Shown here piece by piece: positions 46,709 to 58,427 of a stretch of DNA of 64,000 nucleotides (positions are counted from its first letter, which is position 1; each line of letters starts with the position of its first letter). The position numbers and the translations under genes are program-made. Below the pieces are notes generated by a model, which saw nothing but the letters and a program-made list of their open reading frames with translations, did not search any database and was not told where the DNA came from. The stretch is taken from assembly GCA_030544215.1 (NCBI GenBank), contig JARZZO010000002.1, positions 62,022,150 through 62,086,149 on the forward strand, read 5' to 3'. The stretch is from Zantedeschia hybrid cultivar (Eukaryota; Streptophyta; Magnoliopsida; Alismatales; Araceae).

Positions 46709-48256
46709 TGTTGGGTTCTCGTATTTCTTCGGATCTCACGGGCAGCGGAAAATAAAATAAAAACGGAGATCCGTTCCAGTTTCGAAAAACTAAAAACTAC
46801 AATTATCGGATAATCGATTCTCACTGTGTGCGGATTCGAATCCGCAACCGTTCGGTTCCGTCGGTGCGACACCGCAAGCCGCGCAAGTGCCCAGCCTCTA
46901 GCGAAGTCCACGCGATCCTCCTCGCGACGGATATCCTTACGTTCCTCGTTCTTCGCAGCCCACGAAACCTCCGCCGGTCGCTGCAATGATCGCCGCAACG
47001 CGCGGACGATTTCCCGTCGAATGGGATTCCGAGAAGCGGCAGAGCAGATTTGGATCTGTCTGGACGCCAGAGAGAGAGAGAAACAAAGGAGGGGCGGCTA
47101 GGGTTGGCAGCAGCTTGGCTTGCTCAGCCTGTTCGCTATGTTTTATACTAACCGCGCGGTTTTTCATAAAAACCCCCGGTTTATATAAAACCTACTTATT
47201 TATCCATCTCCTTGAGAATCATTTGCGTGTGACCCTCTAGGCCCAATTACTAGTCCAGTTAATGGCCCAACAAGCCCAGTGACTCCTCACTGGCTTTATT
47301 AATCAATTAATAACCCTTTATTAATTAATTAATCAATCGAATTGATGTCGCACATTGAATTCGACCGGGCCTCCGATCACGTTGGGTGCCAAGCAACACC
47401 GCGTGAACCTGGAAGGTATCGGGGTTAAGTAACCCACTCTTGGAACCTTTCCGCCGACAGTTACCGCATGGATATAATCCTTCATTCGTACAATGCTCTT
47501 GAGTCAACTCAGGGTATGGCGTGTTGTCAAACCCTAACCAGTCGACTCATTTGGATTGGATGCCGCTGATAAACATCGGAAAACTCCTTTCCCAATATTA
47601 TCGTCCGCCCTGGCCAGGGACTTCCGCGCATCTTTCCTAGAGCATTCTCTCTCAAAGTACCGAGAGCGAATGATTCCTTATTGACACACAATTCCCTTCG
47701 TCGGTATTCCGCTGTACCCAATCCTTGGCGTTTTAGAATCCCGTGGCTAGAGATTCGTAAATCAAGGTCAAAACACAGAAGTCCACCGACAAGGTGTCCT
47801 TGGTGTCTCAGGTCCGAGGACCATCCACGCAACTGCGACAATAGAATCAAGCTGGTTGACAGTGAGGTACAGTACCATCCAGCGATTCAGTCGGATCAGT
47901 TCAGTGAACTCATTCTCCAATGAGCACCTACAGATTCGCCTTAGTGTCTCCACACAAGTGACTTATGAGATCAGTCACCCTCATCATATGAGCAGGAGTA
48001 ATCTGTACTAGTCTAACCGGATATCCGATGTCCTTCTCGGATATCCTCCGACTAGGAACGATTAAGAATATGTGTGTTTAAGTGATCAGTCTCATTAGTA
48101 TGATCTCATCATAATCTGATCACTATAGCACATATTCACGGACTTCATTATGAAACGATAATTAATGCGATTTACACATAATGAATATTATGCCATTATA
48201 ATAAATGAACGAGATTTACATAGTCAGATTGGCTTGTAGGCCACCTAAACCTAACA
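46709..48256 (-). repeat. 5' LTR of Copia-B
   Basis: 1548 bp, TGTTGGGTTC to CCTAACA on the plus strand. It matches 28957-30291 from about 46925 on. A minus-strand TATA-like TTTTATATAA lies at about 47180-47190. Confidence 0.9.
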
Positions 48257-49527
48257 CATGCTCTCTCATATAGATCTGCCATGGTAGTCAAGTTATTCAG
48301 TGTCAGCACCAGCTTGTACTGTGGAGTGGCGTTGGCAACCATCATCTTTACTAATTCTTGTTCGGACAAATGATCTCTTATCTTTTCAGCTATCCATCGC
48401 CAACTATCGGTGAACACTATGAAGTCTTCGTCCGGCTTCATCTTCTCATTGAATAAGTCAGTGATGGACAAGGTAGGTGCCACCCTGTCTTTGTATCTTT
48501 GCAGGAACCTCTTCGACACCATGTCGAAGTTTTCTACCTCACTTGGGTCTAAAGAGAAGAACTACTCCAAGACTGATCCTTCCAACGACCTTCTAAAGAG
48601 GAATGCCAATGCTTTTTTATCATGCTGCCAAAATGATGATTCATACAGAAATTCTTTGATGTGAAGGAAAGGATTGCCTGTGCCATTGTACTTTCTGTAA
48701 ATTGGCATTTCAGAAGGTAAGAGATGGAATACTGGCAAATCAGGAACAGAGAGTTCAGGAGCAGCGTTGCTGTCCATATTCTTTTCAAGATTCTTGAACT
48801 ACTCGTCCATCTGGGACAATTTGTTAAGTAGGTGTTGGGTGGTAGAATATGCTGGTGGAGGTGGTGGTTGTTGAAAAGTCTGCCTCCGCGAATAAGCAGG
48901 GATGCGGGGACGGTGAGGTTGTGAACTGGCGGCGTTCCCACCGTGCCCGAAGGCATTCTGATAGATTGGGGTTTGCGGCCAAACAGGATGTCGTGAACCA
49001 GACTATTGAGGACTTCTGTCCCGTGGAGTGTAAATACAGAGATCTTCCATGGCCTGAGTAGGAGCTTGATAAGCAGCAGGGTGAACCATAGGGCTTGGCT
49101 CGGAAGGATGCAGTGGAGCTTTCCCTTTTAAGATTGATTGGATGGCGTCAAATTGACGGGGATCCACATGATTAGACAGAGCTCCCATGAGAGTAGCAAG
49201 ATCAGAAGGATGATCGACAGAGGGCCTTGTCTGATCTTGGGTTCTTTCAATGGTAGGATTAGAGATGACGTGAATACGTGAATGATTGCCCAAATTCGGG
49301 TGATATTGACCGTAGATCGAATCATCATGATACTGAGGGGCTTGAGCATCTCCCTCGTGGACAATTTTGAATTGATCATGATAATCAGAGATATAGGCGT
49401 CCCTTTCATCTTCGGAATAGGATGTACCATGAACATGAGGGGCATAGGCATCTCCCTCGTACTCGACCAGATCCTCTCGTTCAAAGACAACCATGCCAAC
49501 GGTTCTACCTGAACATAGCATCATTGT
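48257..49527 (-). pseudogene. Ogre/Tat-C gag, 3' end missing
   Basis: From about 49524 on the minus strand: an N-terminal region rich in Asp, His and Tyr (EGDAYAPHVHGTSYSEDERD), then SDLATLMGALSNHVDPRQFD, a Pro/Gln stretch, and the gag core: LPSEMPIYRKYNGTGNPFLH, IKEFLYESSF, FFSLDPSEVENFDMVSKRFL, QRYKDRVAPTLSITDLFNEK, ESF-like DEDFIVFTDSWRWIAEKI, LSEQELVKMMVANATPQYK and DLYERAC. This is the Retrotrans_gag layout of Tat/Ogre elements (YNGT.DP..H...F). Stops at about 49005, 48800 and 48550 break it. It ends at the Copia-B LTR. Confidence 0.78.
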
Positions 49528-50493
49528 ATTGAGATGACAATTATTTCAATCAAGTTTGCACAGATTAACAACCAAGTGGATGCTTATGCTGTTTTGAGAG
49601 TTACTTGTTGGGTTAATTGAATTTTTAAACTCAAATTCTCTCAATGGGTAAGATCCTAGCTTCAATTCAATTTCCACCATTATGCTCTACGGCTTCACTC
49701 ACAACGATATGAACAACTACCTGGGCCTTCAAATAGTACAATCGGCCCAATGAACAAAGAGGAATTCTTTGCTTTTGGGGACTTACAGAGGTCTTAACAC
49801 CAACCACTCTAGTCTGACCGAGGGACCGACCCAGTCAAAGAGAGGTGAGGATGCCAAGAGAGGTGTTCTTAGAGGAGGGGGGTGAACCCTAATGCAAATG
49901 ACCTGTGGCCTGGATGGCCTCTAATGTAGAAAAAATAAATATAGGTAGCAAGAAGATCAATGGTCCGAGTGTTAATGACCAACAGGGATGAGAGCTTGAA
50001 TCGCGTCGCTGTTCACAGACGCTATTCAAGATAATAATCCCGCCAGTTCACAGTAGCTCGAGCAGCAAGAGAGAGAAAGGGGGCACTAAATCGGGTCTTG
50101 AAAGGGCGACGCGCTTAATGAAACGCGTCTCCCTGTGCAGACGTGCTTTAGGTCCTAAAAGTGACAAATAAGAAGCAAGATTAGGGGCAATCCACTCTCC
50201 AAATAACAAGATAACTAAGAAATCAACTATTCATGCGATGACAATTTGAACATATAGACTAATCATGCAACACATGGATATCAATCTGAACAAACACACT
50301 TTCCAACACCACTTCTCAAAGCAATCAAGGGAGGGAAAAATTTTGCCACAAGGGGGTGTGCACGAGGTGCACGTGGGGATGAAAGTCAAATAACCAACCA
50401 ACAAACTATCAAACGTGTCCGAGGGACACAAGCGGTGCACCGAGGGTGCCCAGTGGAATTAAGAAGAGTAAAAAAGAGAGAAACGGCAAGATA
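49528..50493 (-). other. Leader of Ogre/Tat-C
   Basis: No gene. It contains GCGTCG-type hairpins at 49996-50031 and about 50116-50150, of the same design as those in Tekay LTRs. Confidence 0.6.
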
Positions 50494-50516
50494 AGTCCCA
50501 CTGTGATCGCCAAAAA
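50494..50516 (-). other. Primer-binding site of Ogre/Tat-C
   Basis: The minus strand reads TTTTTGGCGATCACAGTGGG just past the LTR end, like the TTTGGCGA..C..TGGGGA sites of Tat/Ogre elements. Confidence 0.6.
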
Positions 50517-50518
50517 GC

Positions 50519-51723
50519 TGTAGTACTAAAAAAGAGTGTGTGTTCATCATGTTATCATGTGTTCACTATGATTAACAATATGAAATGAATTGTGATCGCT
50601 AGAATACAAGAGTTTTAAAGGAAAGGTAATCGCTTACTAACCTTGCAAACCGGGAGAATATGGGGTCTTTTTGCTCCTCTCTTCCGGCCGGCCGAAAGAA
50701 AAGAGCCTTCTCTTTCTTTACTCTTGTTATTCTTTTGTACCTTGCAAAAAAAATCAAATAAATAATAAAACTATGATTAGAACTAAAATAGTGTAGTATC
50801 TATTCTAATTAAGAATCTAAACATGCAACTAAACTAAAAGAACTCACTTTTTGTGTTCTTTTAAACTTCTTTAAGGAGTGTAGGTTTGGAAATTATGAAG
50901 TGAGTGTGTGCGATGAGTTGATGCAATGAAAAATCATATGAAAAGGAACAAGAAAGAAATTTGGAAAAAGATGGTTGGTTTGGCCCCTTGAAAGCCTTGA
51001 TCTTCTTCAAGCTTCGATGGAGGAAGAAGATGAAGAAACAAGAACTCCTTCTTGTTATCCACGTTTTTCTCCCTTGAGGATCTTCAAACACCTTGCAGAG
51101 AGCTCCGATTTCTCCAAATACCAACCTTTTTCAAAGGTCAATGTCCATATGTATTTATAAGAAATAACTTTAGGGTATTTGGCCTTCAAAGGGACTCTCC
51201 CGCAGTTCGGATTTGCTCTGGACAATCATAAAGGGAATTGGAAACCTTTCCAACCTCCGGAACAAGATTATCTCGGCCAAATCTTGCTTATCAGGAAACT
51301 CTTAAAACGCGTCGCTCAAGGGGGACACCTTTTAGTTAATTAATACGGCCAAAATAGAAATAAATCCGGAAAGAGAAACCAAAAATAATTAGGAAACATG
51401 AAACGCGTCGTGTACCCGCGACGTGCTTTATATAAATTAGGAAATTAACCAGAATTAAAAATAGTAAACCTAAGCGGATTAAGACTTAAACGGCATCGTG
51501 TAAGGGAGACGCTATTCAATTAAATCCTCTTAAATTTTCAATTTTCAATTCCAAATTGATTTTTTCTAAGAATATAAATGGCGTCGTGTATACGCGACGT
51601 GATTCAACAAATTTTAAAAAAAATAATAAAAGTTAATTGATGATTAAACATCAGACCATTCTGGGGCATTATCATTATGACATGAAATTTACTCAATATG
51701 ATGTAAAAATTAGTGTGTCTACA
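50519..51723 (-). repeat. 5' LTR of Ogre/Tat-C
   Basis: 1205 bp, TGTAGTACT to GTGTCTACA. The ends form the inverted TGTAG/CTACA pair, and one end adjoins the PBS. It contains at least four GCGTCG-type hairpins (51302-51335, 51399-51432, 51486-51519, 51576-51607). The 3' partner is not in the window, so the LTR call rests on ends, PBS and promoter. Confidence 0.7.
51151..51160 (-). promoter_or_regulatory. TATA box of the Ogre/Tat-C LTR
   Basis: The minus strand reads TTATAAATAC in the middle of the LTR. Confidence 0.5.
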
Positions 51724-51839
51724 GCTCCTAAATCACATCACCTACGGTCGACGCCTCTTAAAAGCCTACAAGGGTCCAAACCAGTGGGTCCGACACTGAA
51801 ACCAACCCGATAACTGAATCCGAATCCTCAGTCTTTACA
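51724..51839 (-). repeat. 3' LTR stub of Tekay-D
   Basis: The minus strand starts TGTAAAGACTGAGGATTCGG, homologous to the Tekay-E LTR start TGTAAGGACTGAGGCTTTCG. One GCGTCG-type hairpin lies at 51727-51762. Confidence 0.85.
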
Positions 51840-51855
51840 TCCTACCCCCTTAAGG
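51840..51855 (-). other. Polypurine tract of Tekay-D
   Basis: The minus strand reads CTTAAGGGGGTAGGA next to the LTR, matching CTTTTAAGGGGGGGAGAA of Tekay-E. Confidence 0.75.
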
Positions 51856-51928
51856 AAATTTCATCCTCAAAATTACTGCAACTGAAGTAGCACCAAATGA
51901 AAAAGATACTACAAGCTCACAAGAGAAC

Positions 51929-54900
51929 TTACTGGAAAAGATAGGGAAACTATTCTCGCATCTTACCTTCTCGCTCCCAAGTCGCCTCGCCTCCGAAATG
52001 ATGCTGCCAAATCACCTTCACTAGGGGAACATCCTTGTTCCGAAGGACCTGCTCTCTACGATCTGGAATACGCAAGGGTACTCTGGAAATGACAAGTTCT
52101 CCGAGACTTCCAACTCTGAAAAGTCTAAGACGTGGGATGGATCCTACACATACTTCCTCAGTATTGAAATATGGAGCACATCGTTGACTCCTGTAAGACT
52201 GGGCAATAAGGCTAGCTGATACGCTGTCTGCCCAACTTGAGCATGAATGGGGAAAGGCCCAATAAACCGTGGACTTAGCTTGCCTAGCTTCCCAAATCTC
52301 ATCACAATCTTGGAGGGTGAGACTCGGAGAAACACGTGGTCCCCAACCTTAAACTTAAGCAGTATGTTGCGAACATCTGCATAACTCTTATGTCTGTACT
52401 GAGTTGTGGTCAACCTTTGCTGCACTACTCTGACAACCTCTACGCATTACTGTACCATCTCTGGACCTGCCATATGCGTCTCACTGATATCCGACCAATT
52501 CAATGGAGATCGACACGGCCTCCCATACAATGATTCATACATTGCCATGCTGATACTGGAATGATAACTATTGTTGTATGCAAAGTCCACTATCGACTAG
52601 TGTTGCTCCCAAGAACCTCCCCAATCCAGGCAACAAGCCCTCAATATATCCTATAGAGTCTGAATGGTCCTCTCCAACTGTCCATCAGTCTCGGGGTGGT
52701 AAACCGAGTTGAAAGCCAACTGGGTACCTAAAGCCTTCTGGAAACTCCTCCAAAATCCTGAAGTAAACCTCGGATCTCGATCCGACACAATGGACAAAGG
52801 CACCTCCTACAGAGATACGATCCGGTCCACGAACTATCTAGCCAACTTGCCGACTGACCACTCCTTCCTAATAGCTAGAAAGTGAGCTGACTTGGTTAAT
52901 CGATCAACAATCAGCCAGATTGCATCTCTCGTGCTAGGTGACATGGGCAATACCATCACGAAATCCATAGTCACATGCTCCCATTTCCACTCTGGAATCG
53001 ACAATAGCTACAACAAACCTCCTGGCCTCTGATGTTCTTCCTTCACTTGCTGACAAACCAGGCACCTCGCCACGTACTTAGCTACATCCTTCTTCATTCC
53101 AGGCCACCAAAAGTGCCTTCTTAGACAATGATACATCTTGGTCGTTCCAGGATGCACTGCATATCTAGAACGATGTGCCTCATCCAGAATACTCTTGTAC
53201 ACCTCCTCCTCTGTCGAAACATAAAGTTTGCCTCGAAACTTGACTGTGCCATCGTCCCACAGCTCCACCTCTGATATCTGAAGAATCTATGGCAACTCTG
53301 GATCTCCCCTCTGAGCGTCAATCACCGAATGATACATTACTGACCTTACAGTCAGACTGGCCAACACGGCTCTGCTAGCCTTTCGAAAAATCCTTAACGA
53401 AGATTCCATGACATGTTCATACAACTTCCACTCCTGAATTATAAGATATGACACGACCGTCTTCTGACTCAAGGCGTCTACCACAACGTTAACCTAGCCT
53501 AGGTGATAAGAAAGGTCAATATTATAATCCTTGATATATTCCATCCACCTGCGCTGCCTCAAGTTCAAATCCTTCTGTATGAACACATACTTCAAGCTCT
53601 TATGATCAGTGAAGACTTGAACTTCTCCCCATACAGATAGTGCTGCCAAATCTTCAATGCGAATACAACATCCGCCAATTCCAGATTGTGAGTGGGTAAT
53701 TCTCCTCATGCCGCTTCAGCTGTCTAGAAGCATAGGCTACAACCCTTCCATGCTGCATCAGGACAGCACCTAGACCCCGACGAGATGCATCTGAGTAAAC
53801 CACAAGTCCACAAGAACCATATGGAAGTACCAGAACTGGACCCGAAGTGAGATGAACCTTCAACTTAGCAAAGCTCCGCTCACACTCCTCGGTCCACACA
53901 AAATGAACTCCCTTGCAAGTCAACCTCGACAAGGGTGTTTCTATGGAAGAAAAATCTTGGACAAACCGCCGGTAATATCCTACCAACCCCAAGAAGCTCC
54001 TGATCTCTGACACAGTCGTCGGTCTTTCCCAATCCATCACTGTTTCAATCTTGGTTGGATCCACTAAATGCCATTACCAAAAATGACATGCCCCAAGAAG
54101 TGCACCTTATCTAGCCAGAACTCACACTTGTAGAACTTAGCATAGAGTTGGTGCTCTCTCAGGACCTGTAACACTACCTAAAGATGCGTGGCATGCTCTT
54201 CCTTAGAAGAAGAATGCACCAAAATCATCCACAAATATTAGCACAAACTGATCTAGATAGGCCCTTAAAATCCGGTTCATCAAATCCATGAAAGCTGTTG
54301 GAACATTGGTCAAGCCGAAAGGCATAACCAAAAACTCATAATGTCCATACCGAGTCCTGAAGGCCGTCTTACTCACATTTGACTCATGGATCCTCAACTG
54401 GTAATACCCTAACCTCAAGTCAATCTTCGAGAACACCTTAGTGGATTGCAATTGATCCATCAAATCATTAATCCTTAGAAGTGGGTACTTGTTTTTTATC
54501 GTTACCTAGTTCAGCTGCCTATAATGAATACACAGCCTCAAAGAACCATCTTTCTCCTTAACAAACAGAACATGAGCACCTCATGGAGAAGTACTAGGAC
54601 GGATAAAACCCTTATCTGGCAAATCCTTCAACTCAACGAGTTCGACTGGAGCCATTTGATATGGGACCTTAGACAAGGGCGCCATACCTGGTGCAAGCTC
54701 AATAGTGAACTCAACCTCCCATTGAGGAGGAAGGCCAGGCAACTCCTTAGGAAACACGTCAGCAAAATCACAGACTATAGGCACCTCCAATGGATTGGAA
54801 ATACCATCATCACGAGCCACAACTATTGAGGCAAGGAAAGCCTCATAGCCACCAACAAGCAACCTCTGAGCCTTAAAAGCAGAAATGAGAATACTACGAG

Positions 54901-56396
54901 AAGGAAGCCAAATACCTTGGAAGTAGAAGGCCAGAACGCCCGAAATAGAGAAGCGCACTCTCTTCTTGTGGCAATCCACCTCAGCATAATAGCTCCAACC
55001 AATCCTTGCCCAAGATGGCATCAAAGTCTCGAATGGCGAGCACAACCAACTAGGCAGGTAGCTAATGACCCTCAATAACTAAGGGAACCTCACTCAAACA
55101 GTTATAAGTCAATAGGAAATCTCTGAAGGAATCTCAACCATCAGCCCACCAAAAATCTCATCTACAGGTGTAGAAAGAACATCCACAAACCGCTTGGAAA
55201 TAAAAGAATGCGAAGCACCCGAATAAATCAACACATGAGAGGAGTTCCCAAGGATAGAAAGTGTACCTTCCGCCAAGTTAGACGTATGAGCCTCCTTCCT
55301 GGTGATAGCGAGAGATCTCCCCTGGGTTCTCGCTTCTTCTAATCTCTAGGTCCCTGCCCCTGACCATGCCTCTGCAGGTAACTCTTCGCCAAATTGCCCT
55401 ATTGGCCACAAGTATAGCACCTCCCTGGAAATGCGAGACACTGAGTTCCACCGTGAGTACCGCCACAATGACTACAAGTCGTCGGAACCCTCTGGGTTGC
55501 CTCCTGCTGTGCACTGGACGTTGATTGACTCTGCTGGGTCTGCTGCTGCTGCTGCTGCCACTGCTGTCTCGGAACAACCTTCTGAATCTGGAGCCAAGCG
55601 AAGACGATCCCGAATCGGACGAAAGAGCTGCTACTTTTGCGGTGGTCTTCCGCTTGCCATATGCTGGTCCCTGAGCTACCAATCCCCTCTCCCGAGCCAT
55701 GTGGTCATGCTGTGCCTCTACTGCTGCTGCACACTTCACTGCTGAAGCTAAGTCTGAACAACAGTGGGATGCCACCAAGCTCCTCAAGTCGAACCTCAAC
55801 CCGTAAATGAACCATTTAGTCCGTCGCTCATCATCCTCTGAAATGAAGGGCACAAACCTCCCCAAAGAGACAAACTTCATCTGATACTCGATGACTGTCA
55901 TGCTCCTTGGGTCAACTCCATAAACTCCCTCTCCTTGGGTTTCTAGATATGTAGGGAAGTATTGCCTGTTGAACTCCTTTACAAATGTCTCCCATGGAAT
56001 CTCCTTTAGATTCTTATCTGCATAAGTCATGTTCTTCAAGGTGGTCCACTAATCATAGGCATCATCCTTTAACTTGAAGGTGGCCAACGGGGTCCTCTCA
56101 ACTGCCGCACAGTCTAGAGTATCGAAAGTCTTCTCCATCTCCTTCAGCCAATGAGCTACCTCATCAGGGTTAGGACAACCAGTGAAATGACGCGGCCTTA
56201 GCTTTAGGAATCTCTCTAAGGCAGCCAAAGACCCTCCCTTAGCACTAAAACTCTCACTAGGATCTCGAGCATGATACCTAGTCATTGTCTCTGTCATCGC
56301 TTCCACAAAGGGTTCCATATTTTGCCTACCGGTCTCAGACCCACTAGAAACATCTACCTGATCTCGAATAATGGGTACCCTCTTTCTAGGAGCCAT
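51929..56396 (-). pseudogene. Tekay-D gag-pol polyprotein, broken
   Basis: It aligns with the Tekay-E protein from MAPRKRVP (56396) to FPYLFQ (51929). Visible parts: gag core in two frames (56396-56049, 56039-55278), CYTCG-type knuckle region (decayed), protease remnants near 55200, RT (55075-54203), RNase H with VVYSDASRRGLGAVLMQHGR (54064-53654) and FTDHKSLKYVF, and the integrase zinc region with HPGTTKMYHCLRRHFWWPGM and CLVCQQVKEEH (53268-53008). The integrase core is broken by several stops (53000-52430). A C-terminal GPF module (52425-52144) and a chromodomain remnant (GGEATWERE) follow. A 2-base loss right after FVDD (about 54215) shifts RT. Several stops and shifts make it inactive. 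Confidence 0.9.
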
Positions 56397-56589
56397 CTAA
56401 TCGCCTACAATCACAAGAATAAAAAATATCTAATTAGAGCCAAAAATCTAAACTATCGCCATGCCTGTACGGGAGAATGTATTCATTTGTTGAAATACGG
56501 TATTTGTAAGGACTGAGGCTTTCGGATCCGGTTTTCGGGGTTGGGACCCTGTAGTTCAGGCTCCAGTGGGGCTGAGACTCTGTTTCGAT

Positions 56590-57917
56590 TTGCGTCGAGC
56601 CCGCGAGACGCGGTTTAAACGGCGTCCAGCTATGCTGACGCGTTTTAGCCTGTGCCACGTGGGCTGGCTTTGGGTCGCGAGAGTACGGCCCTGACATGTC
56701 GTCTGAACGGCGTCTGTGAGGCACGACGCCTTTCAGACTGCGACTCTGGGTTGTCAGAGTACGGCGCCAGTCTTGTCGACTGAACGGCGTCTTTCATGGA
56801 CGACGCGTTTCAGACCTCTGTCAGAGCGTTGCGCAGAGGGTTGTCAGAGCAGCCGTCACATCGACTGATAGGCGTCCGTACATCTCGACGCGTTTCAGCC
56901 AGTCTCTGGTTAACCCCGAGAGCCCTCCTTCTTTCTCTCATTTTACCCCTCCTTCTCTCTTTCTCTCCTTCCTTCCGGCGACCCCAACATCGACCCTTCG
57001 TCCTTCCCTCCACTCCAACACTTCCCTACCTCTCACCTCTACCACCACCACTTCCTTCGCGGCGTTCCATTCTCCGGACGGCGGCCGACGTCCCGGTGGA
57101 GTGGCGGAGTCCTCGAGGGTACCGGCGGCGGTCTACGGTGCGGCGGGTCGGAGGCACGGAGCTTGGAGGAGTTCAAGAACCGGTAGGGTGACGGTTCTCA
57201 CAGTGTTGTGTTCTAAATCATGTTTTTCTCCGTTTTAAAGCATGCTATGGACCGATGGTTTTGGGGTAGAATGAGCATGTTAGGGGGGTTTTTCCTTGAT
57301 GGGAATGGGAGTTTCTGTAGTGTGAATTATTGGTACTTTGGTTGCCCTCCTTCCCCTTTGTTTTTGGGGCTTTTTCGGGGTATTTGGGGCTATGGGAGGA
57401 CCCTTCGGATCGAACCAGGGAACCAGGTTTCTGGCGCTAAACGGCGTCGTGCATGGTCGACGCCTTTTAGAAGGACGTCGGGACAGTGCGACGCGTTTTA
57501 TCGCAGAAACCTCCCCTGTTCGAGGTTTATCAGGCTTGGGGTTCTGGCGCTAAATGACGTCATGAGTGGTCGACGCCTTTCAGAAGGACGTCGAGCCACC
57601 ATGACGCCATTTAGGCAGAAAATCACCCCGATAACGGGACTCAGTTTGAGGATTATGGGACTAAAAGACGTCATGGGTGGGCGACGCGTTTTGAATAGCG
57701 TCGCGCCACCATGACGCCTTTTAGAGCAGAAATCCATCCATTGTTGTTTTCTCGAATTCCTGGTTTTTCAACGTGAACGGCGTCTGAGGATGTTGACGCC
57801 TTTTTAAAAGGCGACCACTGGTGTCGACGCCTTTTAGGCCAGATTCTGAGGCCGGTATTTTTCTGAACCAGTTTAGGGCGCTTGAATGGCGTCGGCCTCG
57901 GGCGATGCGATTCAAGC
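56590..57917 (+). repeat. About 14 GGCGTCG/CGACGCC hairpin units in the LTR
   Basis: Each unit is about 30-36 nt: an A-rich flank plus GGCGTC(G), a loop of about 8-12 nt, then (C)GACGC(C) plus a T-rich flank, e.g. TAAACGGCGTCG...CGACGCCTTTTAG at 57437-57470. Units: 56590-56618, 56616-56647, 56704-56736, 56781-56813, 56864-56898, 57437-57470, 57471-57502, 57550-57582, 57583-57613, 57660-57692, 57692-57724, 57774-57806, 57804-57838 and 57882-57917. Loops differ while arms are kept. TGACGTCA, a bZIP-type palindrome, occurs at 57555-57562. Function unknown. Confidence 0.85.
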
Positions 57918-58319
57918 CAGAACTACACTAATCCATGCCAGTAAAATGTGTTTACACTGCTAGATAGTCGGTTAATGCATACAGTTAGTATACTCGATGT
58001 GATGAACTCTTCGTGACCGGATGGCACTGCGTTGTGTGTCGTGCGACCGTGGACTTACTCCGTGACCGGATCGCACCGTGCCGTGTTTTCTGTTTTGGTG
58101 GACCTAGAGTGACAGTTGTAGCGTTCTACACCCTGTGTCGGTGCGGAGGGACACAGCGCTGACGGGAGCAGTGGCGGGGTGACGCCTAGTAGAGAGGGTC
58201 ACCTGGTGAACCCCGGGGTTAGCTAGCTTGTACCGGTGTCGGAGAGGTACCTTTGGAGTGTCACTCGTGCTGGGGGAAGGAGTAACCACCTGAGCCAGTT
58301 GGGCCGGAGTAGCCAGCGT

Positions 58320-58427
58320 GCTATCCGAGGGGTTACTGTTTGGTCTCCGCGGGCCGGTGTTTGCTGAGGGAAGGAGTGACCGCCGAGGTGGCTCGTGAGC
58401 TATCCGAGGGGTTACTGTTTGGTCTCA
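58320..58427 (+). repeat. Local direct duplication in the Tekay-E LTR
   Basis: GCTATCCGAGGGGTTACTGT plus TTGGTCT occurs at about 58320 and again at about 58399, with CGCGGG/CAGCGGG following. A 79-bp step suggests a tandem duplication that has since diverged. Confidence 0.75.

Larger units (their letters stand above)
28957..48256 (-). mobile_element. Copia-B: Ty1 element of Tork/Angela type, split by two insertions
   Basis: Minus-strand order: 5' LTR (46709-48256), PBS, 2.8-kb leader, shortened gag, protease, integrase, RT, RNase H, polypurine tract, 3' LTR (28957-30291, truncated). RT is interrupted by an Athila solo LTR (31286-33272) and by Athila-2 (33693-41819). It sits in the gag of Ogre/Tat-C; CATGC at 48257-48261 would be the right target site, the left one having been lost with the LTR end. 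Coding pieces are much better preserved than in Copia-A. Confidence 0.9.
48257..51723 (-). mobile_element. Ogre/Tat-C: 5' LTR, leader and partial gag
   Basis: Minus orientation. The LTR, PBS, leader and gag are in order; gag is cut by the Copia-B 5' LTR at 48256, and protease, pol and 3' LTR are not in the window. It sits inside the Tekay-D 3' LTR; GCTCC (51724-51728) would be its right target site. The gag type and PBS point to the Tat/Ogre branch, distinct from Tat-1. Confidence 0.75.
51724..56504 (-). mobile_element. Tekay-D: degenerate chromovirus (Tekay/Del) element
   Basis: A full gag-pol in minus orientation with a polypurine tract, a 116-bp stub of its 3' LTR at the left (the rest cut off by Ogre/Tat-C), and a leader at the right cut by Tekay-E at 56504. 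The leader remnant (56397-56504) aligns with the Tekay-E leader (CCCGTACAGGCA, TTTGTAGGCGATTAGATGGCTCCTAG on the minus strand). Its 5' LTR should lie beyond the window, on the far side of Tekay-E. Confidence 0.9.

Noticed and set aside
48257..48261. CATGC to the right of Copia-B equals CATGC to the left of Tekay-G (23859-23863)
   Set aside because: The two sit in different genes (Ogre/Tat-C gag and Tekay-F gag), each explained by its own coding sequence, so the match is chance and not a shared target duplication.
56796..57714. Open frames of 131 and 164 codons on the plus strand in the Tekay-E LTR
   Set aside because: They run through the hairpin array and CT-rich tract; the peptides only reflect the repeated arms and are broken in the solo LTRs.
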